This document shows, one piece after another, positions 36,936-46,238 of a stretch of DNA of 64,000 nt. The notes beneath the pieces were generated by a model. It worked only from the letters and a program-made list of their open reading frames with translations, was not told where the DNA came from and ran no database searches. The position numbers were made by a program, and so were the translations under genes. How positions within the stretch are numbered: position 1 is the first letter of the stretch; each line of letters starts with the position of its first letter. The DNA lies in assembly GCA_021800795.1 (NCBI GenBank), contig JAJYYO010000003.1, positions 104,752 to 168,751 on the forward strand, in the 5' to 3' direction. The stretch comes from Pseudomonadota bacterium (GTDB lineage: Bacteria > Pseudomonadota > Gammaproteobacteria > Burkholderiales > Gallionellaceae).

Positions 36936-37682
36936 TCAAACCGGATTATCCTGATCGAAAAACCGATGCTCAAGGTCGAATTTCCCGGCCAGATGTGCGC
37001 CTAGCGCCTGCACCCCCAACCGCTCGGTGGCATGATGTCCGGCTGCAATGAAAGCCACCCCCGTTTCGTTCGACAGGTGATAATTCTGTTCGGAAATTTC
37101 ACCGGTCAGATAGACATCCACCCCTTGCGCGACGGCCGCTTCGAAATATCCTTGCGCGCCCCCGCTGCACCATGCGACGCTTCTTATGAGCCGATCGGAC
37201 GAACCTATGACCTGCGGCGTGCGCTGCAAACGCTTCCCCACCTGCTGCGCGAACTGCGACAGGGTCAGGGGGGCGCTCAATTCGCCCGAACATGCGACAT
37301 TCTGCTCGCCGAAACGTCCCTGCTCCACTATTCCCAGCAACTTACCGAGTTGTGCATTGTTGCCCAGTTCGACATGCGCATCGAGCGGCAGATGATAGGC
37401 CAGCAGACTCACGTCATGCCTTAGCAGCTGAGCGATGCGCCGCTTCTTGATGCCGATGATGCAGGCTTCCTCATTGCGCCAGAAATAGCCGTGGTGCACG
37501 ACAATCGCATCCGCACCCCAGCCGATCGCCTCATCCAGCACCTGCTGCGATGCGGTAACCGCCGTGGCGATGCGCCGCACCTCCGCCCGCCCCTCCACCT
37601 GCACGCCGTTCGGTGCGTAATCCTTGAATAGCGTTGTTTGCAACAGGCTTGCGTTATAATCGCGCAGTGCTATAAGCTTCAT
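36936..37682 (-). CDS. NIF3/YbgI family dinuclear metal-binding protein
   Basis: 248 residues, the usual length. Metal-site residues: DAIVVHHGYFW (about 65), DAHVELGNN (about 103) and AAGHHATE (about 215). Some family members are annotated as GTP cyclohydrolase 1 type 2 homologues. Biochemical role unsettled. Divergent from the HtrA protease gene with a 43-base gap. Confidence 0.94.
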   Translation of the reverse strand: MKLIALRDYNASLLQTTLFKDYAPNGVQVEGRAEVRRIATAVTASQQVLDEAIGWGADAIVVHHGYFWRNEEACIIGIKKRRIAQLLRHDVSLLAYHLPLDAHVELGNNAQLGKLLGIVEQGRFGEQNVACSGELSAPLTLSQFAQQVGKRLQRTPQVIGSSDRLIRSVAWCSGGAQGYFEAAVAQGVDVYLTGEISEQNYHLSNETGVAFIAAGHHATERLGVQALGAHLAGKFDLEHRFFDQDNPV

Positions 37683-37725
37683 TATTTTTCCCGGAAAATT
37701 ATTAACAACAACGATTCATTTCACC

Positions 37726-38871
37726 ATGCGTAAACACTGGCTATTATTCACTCAAACCGTCACCATTGCACTGGCTTTGCTGTTCATCGTTCATACGCTC
37801 AAGCCCGAACTGCTGCCCAATGCAGCGCGCAACGGGGTAGTCACCCTGTACGAAAGCGCAGCGCCGGCCGGCAACTTGCCTCTCACGGGTTTAAGCATTG
37901 CCGCCAAAAAGGCCATGCCATCCGTGGTGAACATTTACACCAGCACCACCATCAAAACGCCCGTCAACCCGTTCATGGACGATCCGCGTTTCCGTTTTTT
38001 CTTTGGCGATCAGGACAATACGCCGCAGAAAAGCTCCAGTCTGGGCTCCGGGGTCATCGTCAGCTCCGACGGCTATATCCTGACCAACCATCACGTAGTG
38101 GAAGCCGCAGACCAGATTGAAGTAGCCCTTGCCGACGGACGCAAAGCCCGCGCACACGTGATCGGTTCCGACCCCGAAACCGATCTTGCCGTGATCAAGA
38201 TCGACCTCCCCGGCAGCATGCCCGCGATCACCTTCGGCCATCCGGAAACTGCGCGTGTGGGAGACATCGTGCTGGCCATCGGCAACCCGTTCGGCGTGGG
38301 CCAGACGGTCACCATGGGCATCATCAGCGCGCTCAAACGCGACCATCTCGGCCTCAACACCTTCGAGAATTTCATTCAAACCGATGCCGCCATCAATCCC
38401 GGCAACTCCGGCGGCGCGCTGGTGGACACCAACGGCAATCTGGTCGGCATCAACAGCGCGATCTATTCCCCCAATGGCGGTTCGCTGGGCATCGGCTTTG
38501 CGATACCTGCGACCACCGCCAAGAAAACCATGGAACAGATCATGCAGTATGGCTCGGTGACGCGCGGCTGGATCGGGGCCGGCATACAGGAACTTACGCC
38601 TGACATGGCGGAGTCAGCCAAACCGGACAATCCCAAAGGTGTATTGATTACAGAAATAGTGCGCAACAGCCCAGCAGAACAGGCCGGCATGAAGACCGGC
38701 GACGTGCTGACCGCTATCGACGATAAAACCATCAACGACTGGAACGCCATGCTGGACACGGTAGCGAACCTGCCTCCGGGCAAGGTTGTCACTGTCAGCC
38801 TGATGCGCAACGGCAACGGAATTTCCCTGCATGTGAAGATAGGCAAACGCCCGAAGCCCAGAGAACAATAA
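37726..38871 (+). CDS. HtrA/DegS-like periplasmic serine protease
   Basis: 381 residues. An N-terminal hydrophobic segment (about 7-23) is likely an uncleaved anchor. Trypsin-like domain with the catalytic triad His123 (TNHHVV), Asp153 (ETDLAVIKI) and Ser228 (GNSGGAL), then a single PDZ domain (about 280-375). One PDZ plus an anchor matches DegS/HhoB-type proteases, which sense misfolded outer-membrane proteins. Confidence 0.94.
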   Translation: MRKHWLLFTQTVTIALALLFIVHTLKPELLPNAARNGVVTLYESAAPAGNLPLTGLSIAAKKAMPSVVNIYTSTTIKTPVNPFMDDPRFRFFFGDQDNTPQKSSSLGSGVIVSSDGYILTNHHVVEAADQIEVALADGRKARAHVIGSDPETDLAVIKIDLPGSMPAITFGHPETARVGDIVLAIGNPFGVGQTVTMGIISALKRDHLGLNTFENFIQTDAAINPGNSGGALVDTNGNLVGINSAIYSPNGGSLGIGFAIPATTAKKTMEQIMQYGSVTRGWIGAGIQELTPDMAESAKPDNPKGVLITEIVRNSPAEQAGMKTGDVLTAIDDKTINDWNAMLDTVANLPPGKVVTVSLMRNGNGISLHVKIGKRPKPREQ

Positions 38872-38875
38872 CGGC

Positions 38876-40156
38876 TTAGCCTGGCAGCGCCCCATTCACG
38901 ATGCGAACATCGCGCTGCGGAAATGGAATCTCGATTCCGGCGCGTTGAAACTCGCGCCAGATTGCCAGATTGATTTCCGTGCGCAATGACGCCTGGGATA
39001 ATTCCGGGTCATTTATCCATACCGACAGTTCGAGTCCGATACCGTTGTCGGCAAATTCGAGCAGATTGACCGCAGGCGCCGGATCGCTGATAACGCGTTT
39101 ATGCGCAATGGCTGCATCCAGCATGATCTTCATCGCCGTATCCAGCGGGCTGCTGTAGGCAATCTGCAGTCCGAGCTTGATACTGACGTTGCGATCGGTA
39201 AAAGAGTGATTCACCAGGGTCGAGGTAATTGCCGTCTCGTTCGGAATCAGCGCCTCCGCCCCGTCCTGTCCTTTTAAGACCATGTAACGCCCGGTCAGGC
39301 GAGTGACCGTACCGTAGCGGTTGTCCAGGGTAATAATATCGCCCAGCCGTATGGACTTGTCCAGCAACAGGATGAATCCGCAAATATAATTGCTGGCGAT
39401 GCGCTGCAAGCCGAAGCCCACGCCCACGCCCAGCGCGCCACCGAATACGGACAGTACCCGGATATCTATACCGACCAGTGACAAGGCCACCAATACCGAG
39501 ATGACCACCAGCGCGCCACGGACAACCTTGGTCAGCAACACGCGCGAACTGGTATCCATCTCCTCCATCCGCATGATGCGAACTTCCAGGAAGCGCCCCA
39601 GCCAAAGTGCTGCCAGCACAGTTACGGCAATCGAAATCAGGCCTTGCAGGATGACCAGAAGCGAAACGGGCTGATGCCCAAAATTGAAGCTCAGCTCAGC
39701 CATGCTCGCCAGCACCGGATTAAGCAGGCCCGTGACATGAAGGGCGACCACTATCCAGGCCAGTCCGGCAATACTCAGCTCCCAGGATTTCAGCTTGGAA
39801 GAATTCGGAAATACCTTGTGCAACACGTAAACCAGCAGGCGTATCAACGCCAGCGACAATAGCAGCGGTATCGCCAGTTTGAGCAGACTGACAGGTATGC
39901 CAAAATGTTCGAGTACGATGCGCGCCAGCAACACGCCCAGCAATGAAAAAACAGGGAAGGTGATGCGTTTTAAGCTTTTGACCGCCACGTTTTGAAGCGT
40001 ATGCGTGCTGATCAGTTTCTTCTGGATGCGGGTATCAAGCCACCATGCCGACAGCATGACCAGCGCGATCACACCGGCCTGCCAGAAAAAGCTGATAGCC
40101 TCGGCGTGCACGATGAAATCCTTCAGCAGATTGGGCGCTTCTGAGATGCCGGACAT
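38876..40156 (-). CDS. Small-conductance mechanosensitive channel, MscS family
   Basis: 426 residues with about five or six membrane helices. The pore-lining TM3 and beta domain are recognisable (LSVFGGALGVGVGFGLQRIASN split around 235-256; LGDIITLDNRYGTVTRLTGRY). Protects against osmotic downshock. The N-terminal helices exceed E. coli MscS, as in many YbdG/YnaI-like homologues. It follows tatC by two bases. Confidence 0.93.
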   Translation of the reverse strand: MSGISEAPNLLKDFIVHAEAISFFWQAGVIALVMLSAWWLDTRIQKKLISTHTLQNVAVKSLKRITFPVFSLLGVLLARIVLEHFGIPVSLLKLAIPLLLSLALIRLLVYVLHKVFPNSSKLKSWELSIAGLAWIVVALHVTGLLNPVLASMAELSFNFGHQPVSLLVILQGLISIAVTVLAALWLGRFLEVRIMRMEEMDTSSRVLLTKVVRGALVVISVLVALSLVGIDIRVLSVFGGALGVGVGFGLQRIASNYICGFILLLDKSIRLGDIITLDNRYGTVTRLTGRYMVLKGQDGAEALIPNETAITSTLVNHSFTDRNVSIKLGLQIAYSSPLDTAMKIMLDAAIAHKRVISDPAPAVNLLEFADNGIGLELSVWINDPELSQASLRTEINLAIWREFQRAGIEIPFPQRDVRIVNGALPG

Positions 40157-40158
40157 TG

Positions 40159-40899
40159 CTAGTTGCTGTTCTCTATCAGAGATTTTTCGACTGGCTTAGT
40201 CCAGCTTGCCACCAGGATTCCCGCCTCATACAGCAGCCACAGCGGCACCGCCAGCATCAGTTGCGACACCACATCCGGCGGGGTGAAAATCGCACCGACT
40301 ACGAAGGAGGCAACCACGATGTATGGGCGAATTTCGCGCAATTTCGCGACACTGACCACACCCATGCGCACCAGCAGCACGACGGCGACCGGCACCTGGA
40401 AGGTGACGCCAAACGCCATGAACATGGTCAGCACGAAGCTCAGATATTTATCGATGTCGGTCATCACCGCGACACCGACAGGGGCTGAGGCGGTAATAAA
40501 CCCGAACACCACCGGAAACACCACGAAGTAGGCGAAAGCCATGCCGCAAAAAAACAGCAGGGTGCTGGCAAAGATCAGCGGCACGACCAGCCGCTTCTCA
40601 TGAGTGTACAGACCGGGCGCAACAAAACGCCATATCTGGTACAGAATGAAAGGCAGCGCGATCAGGAAAGCCGCCATCAACGCCACCTTGAGGGGCACAA
40701 AGAACGGCGTGGTGACATCGGTCGCGATCATCTGTCCGCCTTTGGGCAACTTGGCCAGCAGCGGTTGCGCCAGCAGTGCGTAAAGTCTGGATGAAAAGGG
40801 AAACAGGCAGATGAAGGCCAGCAGCAGGACGATGATCGCGCGCACCAGGCGTTTGCGCAACTCGATCAGATGGGCGATAAAGCTTTCGCTGGTGCTCAT
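40159..40899 (-). CDS. tatC: Twin-arginine translocase subunit TatC
   Basis: 246 residues with six membrane helices. The conserved N-terminal SFIAHLIELRKRLVRA and the FPFSSRLY and FGVTFQVPV regions are present; the Glu in HLIELR is part of the signal-binding site. Receives RR-signal proteins such as ActB encoded in this window. Separated from tatB by a repeat element. Confidence 0.98.
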   Translation of the reverse strand: MSTSESFIAHLIELRKRLVRAIIVLLLAFICLFPFSSRLYALLAQPLLAKLPKGGQMIATDVTTPFFVPLKVALMAAFLIALPFILYQIWRFVAPGLYTHEKRLVVPLIFASTLLFFCGMAFAYFVVFPVVFGFITASAPVGVAVMTDIDKYLSFVLTMFMAFGVTFQVPVAVVLLVRMGVVSVAKLREIRPYIVVASFVVGAIFTPPDVVSQLMLAVPLWLLYEAGILVASWTKPVEKSLIENSN

Positions 40900-40903
40900 C
40901 TAC

Positions 40904-41020
40904 GTCATTCCCGCGCAGGCGGGAATCCAGATAATTATATGGTCGCCCGCGTAGCGGGACAACGTTTTTTCCGCTATGCGGAATGTTTTTTTACTGGATT
41001 CCCGCCTGCGCGGGAATGAC
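40904..41020. repeat. Composite REP element between tatB and tatC
   Basis: Units 40904-40930 and 40994-41020 are perfect 27-base inverted copies (gtcattcccgcgcaggcggg...). Each is itself palindromic. The centre holds a second dyad (ccgcgtagcgg / ccgctatgcgg). Could form a long stem on the tatBC transcript. Confidence 0.85.
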
Positions 41021-41039
41021 AGACTTTTAATTGTGCTCA

Positions 41040-41633
41040 TCAGGATTTAACCATTGATGCTTGGTGTGCGCCTGTTTGGCTCGCTGATGGCTCAACAGCG
41101 GGCGCAGGCTGCGCGAACAAATCCGCCTGCACCGCAGCCTGCTCAACAATCGCGCGGTTGATCTGTTGCATCTGTTGGCTCGCCGAATTCGCAGCGATGC
41201 TGCGGACAGCAGCGGGACGAATCTCTTGCGACAGATGTTCTGCAACCTGTTTTTCCACAGACTCCAGCGTATGGCTCTCTGCATCGCCCAAACCGGGCGT
41301 ATTGGAAACCGGCTCGACGGATTGTTGCATATCCTGCACCTGCTCAATTATCGCACGGTTGATCTGTTGCATCTGTTGGCTCGCCGTTTGCGCGGTTTGC
41401 TGTACAGACTCCTGCAAGCTGGACGCCTCAGCCTGAATCTTTTGCTGCAACTGGCGATACTCCTCGATGGCCATGTCGCGCGCAATGTCGGATTTCACAC
41501 CGTTCACATAACGCTGGGCGCGACCATAAAGATGCCCCAGGGTGCGAGCCACTTTGGGCAGACGCTCAGGCCCGATGACGACCAGCGCCACCACCATCAC
41601 CACCATCAACTCGCCCATGCTGAAGTCAAACAT
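41040..41633 (-). CDS. tatB: Sec-independent translocase TatB with internal repeats
   Basis: 197 residues. N-terminal membrane helix (5-21), the conserved GPERLP hinge and an amphipathic helix (DFSMGELMVV, KVARTLGHLYGRAQRYV). The C-terminal half carries a duplicated 14-residue segment, SQQMQQINRAIIEQ at 85-98 and a near copy at 152-165. TatB forms the substrate-receptor complex with TatC. Confidence 0.96.
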   Translation of the reverse strand: MFDFSMGELMVVMVVALVVIGPERLPKVARTLGHLYGRAQRYVNGVKSDIARDMAIEEYRQLQQKIQAEASSLQESVQQTAQTASQQMQQINRAIIEQVQDMQQSVEPVSNTPGLGDAESHTLESVEKQVAEHLSQEIRPAAVRSIAANSASQQMQQINRAIVEQAAVQADLFAQPAPAVEPSASQTGAHQASMVKS

Positions 41634-41711
41634 GATTACCCTTCAGCATTGAGCGCTTCAACCTGCGTGACAGAGCCGAGCTGGACAAAGTTTCGCTGCG
41701 CGAGTGTCATA

Positions 41712-41936
41712 TCAAATATTGCTGTGCGTTTTGCTTTTGACTTCACCTTCGATGGTGTGCCCGTCTTCTTTGACCTGCTTGGCAGGTTCATCGGCGGCAG
41801 GCGTTCCCATGCCCTCCTTGAAGCCCTTGACTGCGCCGCCCAGATCGCTGCCGATATTGCGCAGTTTCTTGGTGCCAAACACCAGCATGACCACGACCAA
41901 CACGATCAACCAATGCCAAATGCTCAATGAACCCAT
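41712..41936 (-). CDS. tatA: Sec-independent translocase TatA
   Basis: 74 residues. Short N-terminal helix (6-20), [20 protein letters not shown] amphipathic helix, and a charged tail. Forms the translocation pore. First of tatABC; a 78-base gap to tatB contains no gene. Confidence 0.97.
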   Translation of the reverse strand: MGSLSIWHWLIVLVVVMLVFGTKKLRNIGSDLGGAVKGFKEGMGTPAADEPAKQVKEDGHTIEGEVKSKTHSNI

Positions 41937-41951
41937 GATTTTCTCCTTGAA

Positions 41952-42299
41952 TTAATTTCGGCGCACCATAGGCGGAATATTTCCGCCACCTATGACATGT
42001 ATGTGCAAATGAAAAATTTCCTGACCGCCGCCGCGCCCCGTATTGATCACCGTGCGGAACCCCTGATCCAGTCCCTGCTCCATCGCCAATTTAGGCAGCA
42101 GCAGCAGCATCCTGCCCAGCAACGCGCCATGCCCTTCATCCGCTTCTGCGAGTGAATCCAGATGCAGTTTCGGGATCAGCATGAAGTGCACGGGCGCTGC
42201 CGGATTGATGTCGTGAAACGCCAGCACTTCATCATCTTCGTACACCTTGGCGCAGGGTATCTCACCGCGGATAATTTTACAAAACAAACAGTCGTTCAT
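41952..42299 (-). CDS. hinT: HIT-family nucleotide hydrolase (HinT)
   Basis: 115 residues. The histidine triad [10 protein letters not shown] lies at the C-terminus and [12 protein letters not shown] at the N-terminus. Hydrolyses adenosine phosphoramidates. Start overlaps the hisE stop by four bases. Confidence 0.96.
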   Translation of the reverse strand: MNDCLFCKIIRGEIPCAKVYEDDEVLAFHDINPAAPVHFMLIPKLHLDSLAEADEGHGALLGRMLLLLPKLAMEQGLDQGFRTVINTGRGGGQEIFHLHIHVIGGGNIPPMVRRN

Positions 42300-42619
42300 T
42301 TTTCGTTCCGGCTATTTTTTTCAACTATACCCGACAAACCTTCGCGGCGCGCCAACTCGGCCAGCACATCGTCTGAACTCAATCCGTGATGTGAGAGCAT
42401 CACCATGCAATGAAACCACAAATCCGCCGTCTCGTACACGATGTGCGACTTGTCACCCTCCTTGCCGGCCAATATGACTTCCGTCGCCTCCTCGCCGATT
42501 TTCTTCAGAATGGCATCTTCGCCCTTGCTGAACAACTTTGCGACGTAAGAGCTTTCCGGCGATGCCAGTTTGCGCGCTTCTATCGTCCCGGTCAGTTTTT
42601 GTAAAATATCCTGATTCAT
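42296..42619 (-). CDS. hisE: Phosphoribosyl-ATP pyrophosphatase
   Basis: 107 residues, MazG-like helical fold with [11 protein letters not shown] metal-binding Glu residues and [13 protein letters not shown]. Second step of histidine synthesis. Encoded apart from hisI, as usual in betaproteobacteria. Confidence 0.97.
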   Translation of the reverse strand: MNQDILQKLTGTIEARKLASPESSYVAKLFSKGEDAILKKIGEEATEVILAGKEGDKSHIVYETADLWFHCMVMLSHHGLSSDDVLAELARREGLSGIVEKNSRNEK

Positions 42620-42642
42620 TTCAGATTATCCATTGTTCTCAA

Positions 42643-42664
42643 GTCGGGTTTCAACCCGACCTAC
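42643..42664. repeat. Palindromic repeat between hisI and hisE
   Basis: gtcgggtt-tc-aacccgac followed by ctac: a perfect 8-bp stem. The same unit is at 46217-46238. Confidence 0.75.
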
Positions 42665-42666
42665 CA

Positions 42667-43056
42667 TTATTTATTGTAGATTTCGTCGGGTGACTTCAGC
42701 ACTTCGTCCACCACCTGCCACTGCCCGTCTTCCAGTCGCGTGTAAAAACAGCTTTCACGCCCGGTATGACAGGCTATCCCGCCCTGTTGTTCAATTTGCA
42801 GCAGAATCACATCCGCATCGCAATCCAGACGTATTTCCACAACCTTCTGAATATGCCCGGATTCTTCGCCCTTGTGCCAGAGTTTTTTGCGCGAACGCGA
42901 CCAGTATACCGCTTCGCTTTTTTGCCGTGTCAGCTTCAATGCCTCACGGTTCATCCACGCCACCATCAACACACGACCGCTCACCGCATCCTGCGCAATC
43001 GCCGGCACCAGACCGTCGTCAGACCAGTTCACCTTGTTGAGCCACGCTTCATTCAT
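42667..43056 (-). CDS. hisI: Phosphoribosyl-AMP cyclohydrolase
   Basis: 129 residues from the ATG at 43056 ([11 protein letters not shown]); the longer frame has no family support. Conserved [21 protein letters not shown], and the metal ligands in [10 protein letters not shown] and [11 protein letters not shown]. Third step of histidine synthesis. Confidence 0.97.
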   Translation of the reverse strand: MNEAWLNKVNWSDDGLVPAIAQDAVSGRVLMVAWMNREALKLTRQKSEAVYWSRSRKKLWHKGEESGHIQKVVEIRLDCDADVILLQIEQQGGIACHTGRESCFYTRLEDGQWQVVDEVLKSPDEIYNK

Positions 43057-43115
43057 GATAAGAACAGGCCAAAAAAACAAGATGCCAAGGAAGAGGGAAG
43101 AGGGAAGAGTAAATT

Positions 43116-43157
43116 CCCTTCTCCCTTCTCCCTTCTCCCTTCTCCCTTCTCCCTTGT
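43116..43157. repeat. Heptanucleotide tandem repeat (cccttct)5 plus one variant
   Basis: Five perfect copies of cccttct (43116-43150) and one variant copy, preceded by about three gaagagg units on the same strand, between hisF and hisI. aatcctc units follow at about 43163. Confidence 0.9.
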
Positions 43158-43186
43158 CACTGAATCCTCAATCCTCAATCCTGCTT

Positions 43187-43945
43187 TCATAAGCGCACCT
43201 CGATGCCTTGAGAAGCCATGAACTGCTTGGCCTGCTGTACGGTGTATTCGCCAAAGTGAAAAATGCTCGCCGCCAGCACCGCATCCGCGCCGCCCTGCGT
43301 CACGCCGTCCGCCAGATGCTGCAAGTTACCCACTCCGCCGCTGGCGATCACCGGGATTTCCAGCGCATCGGTCACCCGGCGGGTAAGCAAAAGATCGAAA
43401 CCGCTTTTTTGCCCGTCGCGATCCATGCTGGTCAGCAGTATTTCACCCGCACCCAGACTCTGCATTTTTTTCGCCCACTCCACCGCATCAAGGCCCGTCG
43501 CACGGCGCCCGCCATGGGTAAACACCTCCCAGCGATCCGCTGCGACCTGCTTGGCATCGATGGCCACCACGATGCACTGCGAGCCGTAACGGCTTGCCGC
43601 ATCCGCCACCAGCTGCGGATTCAACACGGCTTGTGTGTTGATGCTGACCTTGTCGGCACCCGCATTGAGCAGATTGCGCACATCACCCACTTCGCGTACC
43701 CCGCCGCCGACCGTCAACGGAATGAACACCTGGGAGGCGACCTGCTCGATGATGCGAAAGATGATGCCCCTGTCGTCGGAGCTGGCGGTAATATCGAGAA
43801 AGGTCAGCTCATCCGCGCCCTGTTCATCGTAGCGGCGCGCAATTTCAACGGGATCGCCTGCATCGCGCAGTTCGACGAAGCTCACGCCCTTGACCACGCG
43901 GCCGTGCGTCACGTCAAGACAGGGAATAATGCGTTTTGCCAGCAT
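43187..43945 (-). CDS. hisF: Imidazole glycerol phosphate synthase, cyclase subunit
   Basis: 252 residues, TIM barrel. [14 protein letters not shown] holds the first catalytic Asp, and [13 protein letters not shown] the phosphate site. Uses ammonia from HisH to close the imidazole ring. Confidence 0.98.
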   Translation of the reverse strand: MLAKRIIPCLDVTHGRVVKGVSFVELRDAGDPVEIARRYDEQGADELTFLDITASSDDRGIIFRIIEQVASQVFIPLTVGGGVREVGDVRNLLNAGADKVSINTQAVLNPQLVADAASRYGSQCIVVAIDAKQVAADRWEVFTHGGRRATGLDAVEWAKKMQSLGAGEILLTSMDRDGQKSGFDLLLTRRVTDALEIPVIASGGVGNLQHLADGVTQGGADAVLAASIFHFGEYTVQQAKQFMASQGIEVRL

Positions 43946-43998
43946 GATTAAAGTAAGCCTCGCGTAGCGAAACCTCGTCCCTCTCGCCCTCCGGGATA

Positions 43999-44050
43999 AC
44001 CAGCCACTTGCCAGCTTGCTGGCTTAGTGGATTGGCTAGTTGTTTCACCA
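43999..44050. repeat. Repeat shared with the element at 36730-36886
   Basis: gataaccagccacttgccag ... ggctagttgtttca matches about 36760-36824 in part. Contains ccagcttgctgg, a small dyad. Lies between hisA and hisF. Confidence 0.6.
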
Positions 44051-44111
44051 GAGAGCAAGGAGAGAGGGACAACGGTCATGACGAACGCCATCATCTGTAA
44101 TTGCGGCATCG

Positions 44112-44861
44112 TCACGACAGTTGAGGCGACAGTTCATCCGCCAGGGCCTGCGCCGCTGCAAAATCCAGCGTGCCTTCGTAAATGGCGCGACCGGTAATCG
44201 CTCCGGTGATGCCCTCGCCCTGTACCGCGCACAGACGACGCACATCGTCCAGGTCGGTAATACCGCCGCTGGCAATGACCGGCACATGCAGAGGACGCGC
44301 AAGTTCAACCGTCGCTTCGATGTTCACGCCGTTCAGCATGCCGTCGCGACCGATGTCGGTATAAATGATCGCTTCCACGCCATATCCTTCAAAGCGCAGC
44401 GCAAGATCAGCCACATCGTGCCCGGTGAGCTTGGACCAGCCATTGACCGCCACCTTGCCGCCCTTGGCATCCAGACCCACCATGATATGTCCGGGAAACG
44501 CATCGCAGGCTTCGTGCAGAAAGCCCGGCACTTTCACCGCTGCCGTGCCGACGATGATATAGGTTACGCCCAAATCGAGATAGCGCTCTATGGTTTCCAG
44601 ATCGCGGATACCGCCACCCAGTTGCACCGGCACGTCGCTGCCGACAGCCTCGATGATGCTGCGCACGGCGGCCTCATTCCTGGGCTTGCCGGCAAACGCA
44701 CCGTTCAGATCGACAAGATGCAGGCGTTTGGCGCCCTGAGCCAGCCAATGCAAGGCAGTGGCGGCAGGGTCTTCCGAAAACACGGTTGAATCTTCCATCA
44801 CGCCCTGTTTGAGGCGCACACAATGACCGTCTTTTAAATCAATTGCAGGAATTATTAGCAT
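44112..44861 (-). CDS. hisA: Phosphoribosylformimino-5-aminoimidazole carboxamide ribotide isomerase
   Basis: 249 residues, TIM barrel paralogous to His[18 protein letters not shown] start with catalytic Asp8, and [10 protein letters not shown] with the second Asp. Fourth step of histidine synthesis. Confidence 0.98.
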   Translation of the reverse strand: MLIIPAIDLKDGHCVRLKQGVMEDSTVFSEDPAATALHWLAQGAKRLHLVDLNGAFAGKPRNEAAVRSIIEAVGSDVPVQLGGGIRDLETIERYLDLGVTYIIVGTAAVKVPGFLHEACDAFPGHIMVGLDAKGGKVAVNGWSKLTGHDVADLALRFEGYGVEAIIYTDIGRDGMLNGVNIEATVELARPLHVPVIASGGITDLDDVRRLCAVQGEGITGAITGRAIYEGTLDFAAAQALADELSPQLS

Positions 44862-44875
44862 GGCGAAAGTTTAAG

Positions 44876-45589
44876 TTAAGGATTCCAATGGACAAAATTT
44901 TGCAGCAGTTTAAGCCCCGCCGCCTGGCTTTTTTCCGGGTGAAATTGCACCGCGAACAAGTTCTCCTGCGCCACCGCGCAGACAAAGGGATCAGGGTAGT
45001 CGCTGGTCGCCTGTATCAGGGCAGCATCCTGTGGTTTGACGTAATAGCTGTGCACATAATAAAAACGCGCATTATCCTCAATTCCAGCCCAGAGCGGATG
45101 TTCCGGGGCATTCCCCCACCCCAACCCTCCCCCGGAAGGAGAGGGAGCAATCGCCCCATCCCCTCGCGGGGATGCGAACCTGCTGACTCTTCGCACCTGA
45201 TTCCAGCCCATGTGCGGCACTTTGAGTTTTCCGCCCCGCGCATCCAGCATGTTGGGCGCAAAACGCACGACCTCGCCCTTTAACACGCCAAGGCCCGCCA
45301 CGTCACCCTCGGCGCTATGTTCGAACAGCATTTGCAGGCCGATGCAGATACCCAGAAAAGGTTTTGCTTTGGCAGCCTGCATCACCGCGCCGCGCAGGCC
45401 TCGCGCATCCAGCTCGCGCATGCAGTCCGGCATCGCGCCTTGCCCGGGGAACACCACGCGCGATGCATGCTCGATCACTCTGGCATTATCTGTGACGACA
45501 ATTTCCAGATCGGGCGCGACATGGCGCAAAGCCTGCTCGACCGAGCGCAAATTGCCCATGCCGTAATCGACGATCGCGACATCAGTCAT
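44876..45589 (-). CDS. hisH: Imidazole glycerol phosphate synthase, glutaminase subunit
   Basis: 237 residues against about 205-215 usual. Class I amidotransferase with nucleophile Cys82 (GICIGLQ), His217 and Glu219 (QFHPEK). Residues about 136-163 are an insertion between MGWNQV and HPLWAGI, reading APSPSGGGLGWG through a repeat of the family that also invaded mutM. The frame and active site are kept, so function is probable. Confidence 0.96.
   Translation of the reverse strand: MTDVAIVDYGMGNLRSVEQALRHVAPDLEIVVTDNARVIEHASRVVFPGQGAMPDCMRELDARGLRGAVMQAAKAKPFLGICIGLQMLFEHSAEGDVAGLGVLKGEVVRFAPNMLDARGGKLKVPHMGWNQVRRVSRFASPRGDGAIAPSPSGGGLGWGNAPEHPLWAGIEDNARFYYVHSYYVKPQDAALIQATSDYPDPFVCAVAQENLFAVQFHPEKSQAAGLKLLQNFVHWNP
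45101..45184. repeat. Palindrome-rich repeat inserted in frame in hisH
   Basis: caaccctcccccggaaggag at about 45122-45141, nearly the same as the mutM insertion (caaccctctcccggaaggag type). Same orientation on the plus strand, so it is translated from the opposite strand here. Confidence 0.75.
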
Positions 45590-45606
45590 TTAAGCAGCCC
45601 TTGCAT

Positions 45607-46194
45607 TTACAAACAGCCTTTGGTGGAAGGCATCATGCCTGCCATGCGCGGATCGACCTCAAGCGCCATGCGCAGCGCGCGACCGAACGCCTTGAAGATC
45701 GTTTCGGCCTGATGATGCGCGTTGCTGCCTGCCAGATTATCGATATGCAGCGTGACCAGCGCATGATTGACGAAACCCTGAAAGAACTCATGGAACAGAT
45801 CCACATCGAAATCGCCTATGCTGGCGCGCACGAATTCACAGTTAAACACGAGACCCGGGCGACCGGACAAATCCAGCACCACGCGCGACAACGCCTCGTC
45901 CAGCGGCACATAGGCGTGACCGTAACGGGTCAGACCCTTTTTGTCGCCGACAGCCTGATTGAATGCCTGGCCGAACGTAATACCCAGATCCTCCACGGTG
46001 TGATGCGCATCGATGTGCAGATCGCCCCGGGCAGCAACGCTGATATCCAGCAGGCCATGGCGCGCGATCTGATCGAGCATGTGATCGAGGAACGGCAGGC
46101 CGGTTTCAAAACTTACACGGCCCGTGCCATCCAGGTTCAGTTCGATGCTGATCTGCGTTTCCAGGGTGTTGCGTGTGACTTTCGCGCTACGCAT
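45607..46194 (-). CDS. hisB: Imidazoleglycerol-phosphate dehydratase
   Basis: 195 residues, monofunctional form. Metal-binding [10 protein letters not shown] and NAHHQAE motifs, [10 protein letters not shown] near the C-terminus. Sixth step of histidine synthesis. Confidence 0.98.
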   Translation of the reverse strand: MRSAKVTRNTLETQISIELNLDGTGRVSFETGLPFLDHMLDQIARHGLLDISVAARGDLHIDAHHTVEDLGITFGQAFNQAVGDKKGLTRYGHAYVPLDEALSRVVLDLSGRPGLVFNCEFVRASIGDFDVDLFHEFFQGFVNHALVTLHIDNLAGSNAHHQAETIFKAFGRALRMALEVDPRMAGMMPSTKGCL

Positions 46195-46216
46195 ATTTTC
46201 ATTCCATCTTAAATTC

Positions 46217-46238
46217 GTCGGGTTTTAACCCGACCTAC
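46217..46238. repeat. Palindromic repeat between hisC and hisB
   Basis: gtcgggtt-tt-aacccgac then ctac, the same unit as at 42643-42664. Confidence 0.75.

Noticed and set aside
43116..43157. Possible CRISPR array
   Set aside because: Seven-base tandem units without spacers; simple repeat.
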